NCBI GenBank assembly: GCA_946481475.1
Contig: CAMLOB010000335.1
Span: 1 to 5,322, forward strand
Length of the DNA stretch: 5,322 bases
DNA from: an uncultured Chlorobiota bacterium
GTDB taxonomy: Bacteria; Bacteroidota; Kapaibacteriia; OLB7
Direction of reading: 5' to 3'
Shown here: piece after piece, positions 1 to 4,999 of the stretch
Position numbering within the stretch: the first letter of the stretch is position 1
Layout of the letters: each line of letters begins with the position of its first letter
Translations under genes and position numbers: made by a program
Notes under the pieces: model-generated
The model's input: the letters and a program-made list of their open reading frames with translations, nothing else
Databases searched by the model: none
Told to the model about the DNA's origin: nothing

Positions 1-61
1 TGAGAATATTTCTGATGTAACGCCTTCCCAAGCTGAGTATCGTGGTGTTGAATCCCCTCAT
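1..61 (-). CDS. Possible divergent gene, first 20 codons only
   Basis: On the minus strand an ATG at 61 opens a frame that runs off the left edge and starts MRGFNTTILSLGRRYIRNIL. A GAGG sequence (complement of 69-72) lies 7 nt upstream, a good Shine-Dalgarno spacing. A second ATG at 65, in another frame, lies only 3 nt from the same site and is less likely. No family can be recognised from 20 residues. The competing reading is the 3' end of a plus-strand gene, because the frame from 2 to the TGA at 98-100 is also open. That tail ends in a Phe/Leu/Ser-rich stretch which does not look like a typical C-terminus. The upstream neighbour is needed to decide. Confidence 0.3.
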   Translation of the reverse strand, partial: MRGFNTTILSLGRRYIRNIL

Positions 62-113
62 TCATCGTCCTCTTTCTTGAATTTTGCCTTTTTATTTTGA
101 ACTATTCAACAAC

Positions 114-1169
114 ATGCACAAAACGCTACCGCTGATCACCATCACTGTCCGCAGCACCCACAACCCCGGTGACGTCTATATCGGAACAGGACTGCAATGG
201 CTGGTCGAACAGGTGACCGGCGAGGAGACTCCGTGGCTGCTTGCGGACAAGATCGTGCAGGAGAGATTCGAGGAGTTGCTGCCGGAGATCATACGATCCG
301 GCATCGCCATCTACGGCGGGACGCCGCAGTACAACAACTACAACGACTGGAAGTTCTGGTACGACGACGAACTCTGGAAACGCTATATCAACCCGAACCG
401 GATTCGCACCGCCGTCTTTGCCGGAGGGGCGGGGCATGTCGATCCGCATATCTCGCCGGAGGAATTCGCCGAGCATTGCGTTAAAGACAGGAACACCGTC
501 CGGATCATCCGTCAGCGGATGAAACATGCTCTCTGCTTTACCGTGCGGGACCGCCACAGTCACGCTCTGCTGAACCGGCTTGAGATACGGAACACGCTTC
601 TGCCATGCACCGCCACCTTCTCCGGCTTCTACTACCGTCTTCGTCCCGTCCCGGTCGAACGCCGCGTCGCCCTGGTTCCGCCGATGACGACATTCGTGCC
701 GAGCACCCCGGAGGGGCATGTGATCGATCGCTTCCTCGCGCTTCACTCGGCTCTGAAAGAATCAGGCTTCAATCCGGTTCTGGTCTGCCACTGGGACGTG
801 GAGTACAAGGCGTTCCGCGAGCTTGTCCCGAAGGAGGAAATCTTCTACACGAACGACTACCATGCCCTGCTGAAGTACTACGCCACCTGCGAAGGGATCG
901 TCAGCGCCCGGCTCCACGGGACGCTTCCGGCCTGGGGGATCGGTGCGGTGCGGCGTGCGGTCAACATCAGCATCGACTCGCGGGGGAACGCGGCCGAGTT
1001 GCTTGATATCCCGAACATCGGCTATAACGACGCCACGCCGGAGCGGGTGATGGAGGCTTTCGGTACAACGATTGATGAGGGGGATCGTTCACGCCGTCTG
1101 AACGAAACGATCAGTGCCTATACGAGGATTATCCGGGATGCATTGACGAGGGGGGAGTGGTTCAAGTAG
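114..1169 (+). CDS. Polysaccharide pyruvyl transferase family protein
   Basis: The 351-residue product resembles the polysaccharide pyruvyl transferase family (PF04230), whose characterised members transfer pyruvate from phosphoenolpyruvate to sugars of exopolysaccharides or wall polymers. Visible blocks are an N-terminal NPGD (17-20) followed by YIGTGLQWL, a GGTP turn (68-71), the VRDRHSH segment (144-150) matching the family's VRDxxS region, and SARLHG (264-269) followed by a hydrophobic stretch and NISIDSR, the conserved C-terminal core. The length is normal and no signal peptide or membrane segment is seen, so it is probably cytoplasmic. The family's usual TPDPAF-like motif reads LPCTATF here, so the Asp is missing and the exact reaction is uncertain. 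I chose ATG 114. A TTG at 84 would add ten residues (MPFYFELFNN) unlike the family. Neither start has a clear ribosome site. The TAG stop (1167-1169) lies inside the first copy of a 31-bp repeat. The gene converges on the DUF1501 gene. Its acceptor sugar cannot be told from this window. Confidence 0.85.
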   Translation: MHKTLPLITITVRSTHNPGDVYIGTGLQWLVEQVTGEETPWLLADKIVQERFEELLPEIIRSGIAIYGGTPQYNNYNDWKFWYDDELWKRYINPNRIRTAVFAGGAGHVDPHISPEEFAEHCVKDRNTVRIIRQRMKHALCFTVRDRHSHALLNRLEIRNTLLPCTATFSGFYYRLRPVPVERRVALVPPMTTFVPSTPEGHVIDRFLALHSALKESGFNPVLVCHWDVEYKAFRELVPKEEIFYTNDYHALLKYYATCEGIVSARLHGTLPAWGIGAVRRAVNISIDSRGNAAELLDIPNIGYNDATPERVMEAFGTTIDEGDRSRRLNETISAYTRIIRDALTRGEWFK

Positions 1170-1196
1170 TTGTTTGGTTGAATGGTTGAGTTGTTC
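1166..1196 (+). repeat. 31-bp direct repeat, copy 1
   Basis: These 31 bases are identical to 1250-1280, with starts 84 bp apart. This copy overlaps the last four bases of the pyruvyl transferase gene, including its TAG stop. Confidence 0.95.
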
Positions 1197-1249
1197 AATG
1201 GTTAGTTGATGGTGTTCAGTACTGTGTCCGTACGTCATAACCATTCAAC
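1177..1249. repeat. Inverted repeat with 11-bp perfect arms, copy 1
   Basis: The arm GTTGAATGGTT (1177-1187) is the exact reverse complement of AACCATTCAAC (1239-1249), with 51 bases between. In plus-strand RNA a small inner hairpin can form at 1211-1223 (GGTGT/GTACT paired through G-U and normal pairs, loop TCA). It lies just after the pyruvyl transferase stop, so it would sit in that gene's 3' untranslated region. Confidence 0.8.
1203..1249 (+). repeat. 47-bp repeat, copy 1
   Basis: It matches 1377-1423 at 43 of 47 positions without gaps. The four differences are T1220/C1394, T1223/C1397, T1227/C1401 and C1242/G1416. It begins TAGTTGATGGTGTTCAG and contains the palindrome CGTACG (1229-1234). 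Confidence 0.9.
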
Positions 1250-1280
1250 GTAGTTGTTTGGTTGAATGGTTGAGTTGTTC
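1250..1280 (+). repeat. 31-bp direct repeat, copy 2
   Basis: This is an exact match to 1166-1196. After 1280 the sequences diverge (GGTAGTTCAATAG here, AATGGTTAGTTG after copy 1), but both keep the 8-bp rhythm. Confidence 0.95.
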
Positions 1281-1362
1281 GGTAGTTCAATAGTTGAGGC
1301 AGGATGACGAAAGGTTCGTGCCGGCACTTCCTAATCGTTCAACAACTGAATGTATTGTTCCG

Positions 1363-1423
1363 GTTGAATCGTTCAATAGTTGATGGTGTTCAGCACCGTG
1401 CCCGTACGTCATAACGATTCAAC
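1363..1423. repeat. Inverted repeat with 11-bp perfect arms, copy 2
   Basis: The arm GTTGAATCGTT (1363-1373) pairs perfectly with AACGATTCAAC (1413-1423), with 39 bases between. An inner hairpin at 1385-1397 (GGTGT/GCACC, loop TCA) is stronger than its counterpart in copy 1. On the minus strand this structure lies 26 bp beyond the DUF1501 stop, where a terminator or mRNA-end hairpin would be expected, although no run of T follows it. Confidence 0.8.
1377..1423 (+). repeat. 47-bp repeat, copy 2
   Basis: This is the second copy of the element at 1203-1249, with 43 of 47 bases identical. It lies next to the DUF1501 stop. CGTACG is kept at 1403-1408. Confidence 0.9.
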
Positions 1424-1448
1424 AATTGAACCATCAACCAATCAACCA

Positions 1449-2981
1449 CTACCGAATGATCGCCAACCGCGTACTGACCCGGTACTCTCCCGTCTGAAGC
1501 GTGCAGATGTATCCCCCCGGTCGATAGTCCGACGCATCGAACCGGATGTGGTGGCTCCCCGCTTCCAGCTCACGCTCGACAAGTGTGGCCACCTCCCGTC
1601 CTCCCGTGTCCGTAAGGCGGAGCCGGACGTAGGTGCGTGTCGGAATGGTCAAGGTCAGTTCCGTCCTTCCCGATGTCGGGTTCGGTCGGCAGGTTCCGAG
1701 TTTTACCCCGGCCGTTTTTGCCCGTTCGTCTTCACTGATCCCGGAGGTGGAGAAGAGAGGAAGTCTCTCGAACGAACCGCCGAGCACCGTCGCCGTATCG
1801 GTTGCGGAGATGCCCATCCAGTCGGCCAGAACCGTCGCATAGATGCGGCGGAAGTCGACCGTATGCTTCAGGTCGCCCCGGTTGTCCAGATTGACCAGAT
1901 CGGGATGTCCCCCTAAAACCTGTCCTCCGACAACAGGCTCGCCGAAGACGAACTGCGGCGCGGCCGCTCCGTGGTCGGTCCCGTTCGATCCGTTTTCATT
2001 CAGCCTTCTGCCGAACTCCGAGTAGGACATACAGACGACCCGCCGGCCGTTCCCGGCCAGATTCATATCGTTCAGGAAATTCGAGACGGCACCGGAAAAG
2101 TAGGAGAGGAGGGTTGCGTGTGCGCCAATCTGCTGCGAGTGGGTGTCGAATCCGCCGAGCGAGACGATGTAGACGCTGGTCGGCAGCCCGCCGTTGATAA
2201 GCCGGGCGACGATCTGCATCTGAAGCGAGAGGGAATCCGCACCATACGTTCCGTGATTCTCTCCGTTGAGCATGGCGTTGTTGATCTCCTTCGAGAAGGT
2301 GTCCGATTGCAGGATGATGCTCCGGATATATTCAAGTTCCGGTCCGGCAAGCGTGTCCGGTACCGGCGTCGGCTCCACTTCCAGTCCGTTAGCCAGACGG
2401 AAGAACCGTTCCGGATTTTCGAGTGCGATTCCCATATTTCCCTTCTCGCTGAGCAGTGCCAGCGAAGTACTTGAGGAGATCTGAAGGGCGAACGGAGCGG
2501 TCGGCAGCGTTGCGGGATATTCCGGGTGAACCGCTTGCAGGTATCGTCCCAGCCAGCCGGTGAAGAGAATTTCCTCAGCCTCCGAGGCGGTGTGCCAGAT
2601 ATCGGTCGAACGGAAGTGCGACCGGTTCTGTTCCGGATAGCCGACATTGTTGATGATCGCGCAGTTGCCGTCATCAAACAGTCCGGAGATTCCCGACATG
2701 GCGTTGTGCAGTCCGAGTCCGTCACCCAAAGGAAGGACCGTGTTCTCCCGGATGTTCAGAGCCGGGCGGGCGTTATAGTAGTTCGGATCCTGATAGGGGA
2801 CAACGGTGTTCAGTCCGTCGTTCCCGCCGTTCAGGTTGATAAGCACCAGTATCCGGTCCTCGGCTCCGCCGGGGCGACCGAAGAAGTGATGGGTGAGGGG
2901 ACGGGCCGTCAGGCCGCTTGATGCCAGGGGAATCAGCGCGCCTGCCTGTACGGATCGCTTCAGGAAATCTCTTCGTTTCAT
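1449..2981 (-). CDS. DUF1501 protein with Tat-like signal and type IX sorting domain
   Basis: The 510-residue protein belongs to the DUF1501 family (PF07394), which is placed near the sulfatase/alkaline phosphatase fold. Its biochemical role is not established. The start KRRDFLK (2-8) followed by a hydrophobic stretch to about residue 27 resembles a twin-arginine signal. The DUF1501 core shows LINLNGGNDGLNTVVPY (47-63), RSHFRSTDIW (120-129), GGFDTH (276-281), EFGRR (322-326) and GTDHG (334-338). D280/H281 and D336/H337 are candidate metal ligands by analogy with the fold. Residues 432-510 (NPTSGRTEL, then GREVATL, AGSHHIRFD and PGGYICTL) look like a Por/type IX C-terminal sorting domain, so the protein is probably exported to the periplasm and then to the cell surface or medium. 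The ATG is preceded by AGGAG (complement of 2990-2994) with 8 nt spacing. It lies 28 bp after the DUF1800 gene and is probably co-transcribed with it. The TAG stop lies at the edge of the repeat array. Confidence 0.93.
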   Translation of the reverse strand: MKRRDFLKRSVQAGALIPLASSGLTARPLTHHFFGRPGGAEDRILVLINLNGGNDGLNTVVPYQDPNYYNARPALNIRENTVLPLGDGLGLHNAMSGISGLFDDGNCAIINNVGYPEQNRSHFRSTDIWHTASEAEEILFTGWLGRYLQAVHPEYPATLPTAPFALQISSSTSLALLSEKGNMGIALENPERFFRLANGLEVEPTPVPDTLAGPELEYIRSIILQSDTFSKEINNAMLNGENHGTYGADSLSLQMQIVARLINGGLPTSVYIVSLGGFDTHSQQIGAHATLLSYFSGAVSNFLNDMNLAGNGRRVVCMSYSEFGRRLNENGSNGTDHGAAAPQFVFGEPVVGGQVLGGHPDLVNLDNRGDLKHTVDFRRIYATVLADWMGISATDTATVLGGSFERLPLFSTSGISEDERAKTAGVKLGTCRPNPTSGRTELTLTIPTRTYVRLRLTDTGGREVATLVERELEAGSHHIRFDASDYRPGGYICTLQTGEYRVSTRLAIIR

Positions 2982-3009
2982 ATTACTTGCTCCTGCCGGA
3001 GAATTCGTG

Positions 3010-4596
3010 TCACATCAGTTGGTATTCGGCCAGACGGGTGATCTCGACCAGTGTGGAACGGACTCGCTGCCTTGCCGAAGGATGGTCCGGATCCCACTCA
3101 TAGTCCGGAGCACCGCCGAGAAGCGTGTTGAGCAATCGCTCCTTCATCCCGTCGCCGACCGGAAGGGGAAGAAGCAAAACGAGCATACGGTCCAGCACGG
3201 CGTGGACATCGTCACGTTCAGGAATTCCGTTCAGAAAGGCGAGCGGATCAAACCCGTAATCGCGCGCACCGGCAATCGGGGCGATCCACGATTCGGCGTA
3301 ACGGATGCGTTGCGGCACGGTCACGCTGCTGATCCAGGCTCGCCCTCCGGGCCATCCTTTCACGTTCGGCGGGGAGAGGAGCATCATCGCAAGGCCGCTC
3401 ATCGCCGTCACCGGGTCGTGCGTCTCCGGTCTGTTCGCATTCACTCCGGCAGCCGAAAGATCAGGACGGAGTCCGAGTTCGTTGACGGCTCCGGCGACAT
3501 AATCGGCCGGACTCTTGATCAGGGCGCCGCGGACATCTTCGCTGAAGAAGTGTTTGCTTCTCAGCAGTTGCCGGAGGACCGGGCCGACTTCCCAGTCGTT
3601 TGCAACCAGCGTGTCGGCCATGCCTGCGACGATCTCCATGTTCGGCACATCGTAGACAAACCAGCGATAGAGTTTCCGGCAGAGGAAGATGGCGGCTCTC
3701 TTTCTGTTGTAATCCTGATCGGTCTGATCGAAGATCAATTCGATCACGTCCCGTTCGCCGACGCTTCCCAGGCCGAAGTTGGCCTTCTCGCCGAAGATCG
3801 TCTTCTGTCCGCTGTCGAAGCGGGTGGAGCGGAATGTCCCCTGCAGTCCGTCGACGATCCATCCGGTCAATGCCCGCGACAGCTCCACGATATCGAACTC
3901 CGTGTAGCGGGGCGTGCCGTTCTCGTAGGTCCCCTCACCGATGCAGAAGAGTTCAAGTATCTCGCGGGGATAGTTCTCGTTCGGATTTCCCGCCACGCTC
4001 AGCCCCAGATCCAGATACCGGAGCATGCAGGGGTCGATCGTCACCTTGCCGGTCAGTTCCCTGAACGAACCGAAAGCGTATTCCCGGAAGAGCCTGTTCT
4101 GGATATAGAAGTACTGGGCGACGTAGACTACGTAAAGCTCGCTGGTGAAGTGATTGTGCCAGAAGAGGGTCATCTTCTCCCGCAGTCCGTGTTCCGGCTG
4201 CTCCATCAGATCGAACCACCACTCTTGAAGCTCTCGTGCCCGGATGAGGTATTGCTGCAGTTCGGGATTCCCCATTTCGGGGAACGGTTGTTGTCCTGTC
4301 CAGTCCCCCGGCGGCTCCGGTGGTGCCGGCTGCGTGAGCATGGCATCGATGAGGGTTGCCGGATCCGACTGCAACGCCCCGTCAAGGGCTGCCGGTGAGA
4401 CGCCGAAGCCGGAGCGCCGCAGCAGATGAGCCGCTTTTTCGGCATCCCATCGGTCGTCTCCCGTCGGACTCCAGGGAGTCAGGTCGGCATCGGGTCCGGC
4501 CGAAGGAGAAAAACCGGAGAGCGTTACATCCTCTCGTCTGTCTCGTCTGACCCCGGCTTCTGTCCGGGTTTCGGTGCGGAGTGTCGGTTGGTCCAT
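3010..4596 (-). CDS. DUF1800 family protein
   Basis: The 528-residue product matches the DUF1800 family (PF08811), whose activity is unknown. Diagnostic blocks are AAHLLRRSGFG (55-65), LREKMTLFWHNHFTS (138-152), NPNENYPREILELF (204-217), then IVELSRALTGW (236-246), DWEVGPVLRQLLRSKHFF (334-351), KSPADYVAGAVNELG (361-375) and PPNVKGWPGGRAWI (409-422). These cover nearly the whole usual domain, so the gene looks intact. The first 45 residues are polar and rich in Arg, Asp and Pro, with no obvious signal peptide, so how or whether it is exported is unclear. The ATG at 4596 has AGGAG 7 nt upstream. It is the first gene of a probable operon with the DUF1501 gene. The two families are often found as neighbours, usually in this order, which suggests a shared job. 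No promoter is firmly identified upstream. Confidence 0.93.
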   Translation of the reverse strand: MDQPTLRTETRTEAGVRRDRREDVTLSGFSPSAGPDADLTPWSPTGDDRWDAEKAAHLLRRSGFGVSPAALDGALQSDPATLIDAMLTQPAPPEPPGDWTGQQPFPEMGNPELQQYLIRARELQEWWFDLMEQPEHGLREKMTLFWHNHFTSELYVVYVAQYFYIQNRLFREYAFGSFRELTGKVTIDPCMLRYLDLGLSVAGNPNENYPREILELFCIGEGTYENGTPRYTEFDIVELSRALTGWIVDGLQGTFRSTRFDSGQKTIFGEKANFGLGSVGERDVIELIFDQTDQDYNRKRAAIFLCRKLYRWFVYDVPNMEIVAGMADTLVANDWEVGPVLRQLLRSKHFFSEDVRGALIKSPADYVAGAVNELGLRPDLSAAGVNANRPETHDPVTAMSGLAMMLLSPPNVKGWPGGRAWISSVTVPQRIRYAESWIAPIAGARDYGFDPLAFLNGIPERDDVHAVLDRMLVLLLPLPVGDGMKERLLNTLLGGAPDYEWDPDHPSARQRVRSTLVEITRLAEYQLM

Positions 4597-4686
4597 GAAG
4601 TCTCTCCTGATGCGGCCTGCGGTGGTTTTCCGGTCGGCCGGTTCTGTCGGTTTCTGTGTGGGGGAGGGGACGTTTCACAACGTTTC

Positions 4687-4715
4687 AATATACGATTTCG
4701 GGCTGTAAAAGCCAG
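4687..4715 (-). promoter_or_regulatory. Weak candidate promoter for the DUF1800-DUF1501 operon
   Basis: On the minus strand TATATT (complement of 4687-4692) is a good -10 box. At a 17-bp spacing the -35 position reads CTGGCT (complement of 4710-4715), matching only three of six consensus bases. Transcription would start near 4680, giving a leader of about 84 nt. The ACGTTTCA direct repeat at 4670-4687 touches the -10 box and the start region, where an operator could act. This is inference from short motifs. Confidence 0.25.
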
Positions 4716-4880
4716 TCCGTTTTGCCGACGCAACCGTATCACGCGGCGTAACGGCATCGGGATGATGATTGATGGTCGGCCCATGGCTCTCTGCGGTTTC
4801 AATAGTGGATCAGTTCAACCGTTGACCTACCGCCGGTTGCGGGAGCGTGTGAAAAAAGGGACGGATTTCTGACTTGTTCC

Positions 4881-4919
4881 TTCCCCCCGATGTACGCTTT
4901 TTCGCAACAGTCGGGGGAA
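4881..4919 (+). promoter_or_regulatory. C-rich/G-rich stem-loop upstream of uppS
   Basis: CCCCCGA (4884-4890) pairs with TCGGGGG (4911-4917). TT (4881-4882) can also pair with AA (4918-4919) if C4883 bulges out. The 20-base loop contains TTTTT. It is not followed by a T-run, so it is not a standard terminator. A leader structure or protein-binding site is possible. Confidence 0.35.
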
Positions 4920-4921
4920 TG

Positions 4922-4951
4922 AGTCTCGGGTTGCTTCGTATCTTTGAGACT
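4922..4951 (+). promoter_or_regulatory. AGTCTC/GAGACT stem-loop and TAnnTTTG motif upstream of uppS
   Basis: AGTCTC (4922-4927) and GAGACT (4946-4951) form a 6-bp perfect inverted repeat around an 18-base loop. Within it TATCTTTG (4939-4946) fits the Bacteroidetes -7 promoter consensus TAnnTTTG. If used, transcription would start near 4953, about 47 nt before the uppS start. No good TTTG/TTG -33 partner is seen about 20 bp upstream, so the promoter call is weak. Confidence 0.25.
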
Positions 4952-4986
4952 TTGTTGCCGACGAAGAGCCAACAGAAATCAGACGC

Positions 4987-4991
4987 AAGGG
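4987..4991 (+). promoter_or_regulatory. uppS ribosome binding site that decides the GTG start
   Basis: AAGGG lies 8 nt before GTG 5000, an ordinary spacing. The same frame is open upstream to an ATG at 4919, which would add 27 residues. There the only purine-rich stretch (GGGGG, 4913-4917) is one base from the ATG and too close. The GTG start is therefore preferred, and it puts the usual 25-30 residues ahead of the family's [14 protein letters not shown] block. Confidence 0.55.
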
Positions 4992-4999
4992 AAACTATT

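Larger units (their letters stand above)
1166..1451. repeat. Repeat-filled convergent intergenic region, 8-bp GTTNNNTG-type units
   Basis: The gap between the pyruvyl transferase stop and the DUF1501 stop is made largely of degenerate 8-bp units that start with GTT. Five lie in register at 1169-1208 and six at 1253-1300. At 1336-1350 and 1415-1451 the same kind of sequence is seen on the opposite strand, for example GTTGATTG, GTTCAATT and GTTGAATC. The array starts at one TAG stop and ends at the other: both stop codons begin the pattern TAGT followed by a GGTTGA-type unit. The 13-bp string GTTCAATAGTTGA occurs at 1285-1297 and 1371-1383. A perfect 10-bp palindrome, GTGCCGGCAC, sits at 1318-1327 in the only non-repeat stretch (about 1299-1335). 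No gene is seen. A role as a bidirectional transcription end is possible, but there is no T-tract terminator. Confidence 0.85.
4597..4999. other. Divergent intergenic region between the DUF1800 gene and uppS
   Basis: These 403 bp should hold the promoters of both the DUF1800-DUF1501 operon and uppS. I see no convincing gene. Short open frames on both strands look like random extensions from the flanking genes. Contents, from left: a direct repeat ACGTTTCA at 4670-4677 and 4680-4687 (10-bp period, next to a possible minus-strand -10 box), a 6-bp inverted repeat CAACCG/CGGTTG (4816-4821, 4834-4839), two further stem-loops at 4881-4919 and 4922-4951, and the uppS ribosome site. No tRNA or known riboswitch is recognised. 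Confidence 0.6.

Noticed and set aside
2..100. The C-terminal end of a plus-strand gene (open frame to TGA 98-100)
   Set aside because: It is only 32 codons with an atypical Ser/Phe-rich end. The minus-strand start at 61 has a ribosome site. It cannot be fully excluded.
126..746. A 206-codon minus-strand frame inside the pyruvyl transferase gene
   Set aside because: It lies wholly antisense to a gene with clear family motifs, and its product (valine runs, no domain) looks like a shadow.
1166..1423. A CRISPR array
   Set aside because: There are only two exact 31-bp copies, the stretch between them is itself repetitive and is shared with 1377-1423, and no cas gene is present.
1363..1423. A classic intrinsic terminator
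   Set aside because: The stem is AT-rich with a 39-base interior and no following T-run on either strand. I report it as an inverted repeat only.
1380..2474. Plus-strand frames at 1380-1916 and 1971-2474 opposite the DUF1501 gene
   Set aside because: They are antisense to a well-supported gene, and the first begins inside the repeat array. No domain is recognisable.
2893..4398. A 501-codon plus-strand open frame opposite the DUF1800 gene
   Set aside because: It overlaps, antisense, a protein with strong family motifs over its full length. Its translation is low-complexity in style with no recognisable domain. Long antisense frames are common in GC-rich coding DNA.
4426..4872. A 148-codon plus-strand frame and a 92-codon minus-strand frame (4524-4802) reaching into the divergent gap
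   Set aside because: Both overlap the DUF1800 N-terminus in other frames. They have no recognisable motif and seem to be chance extensions.
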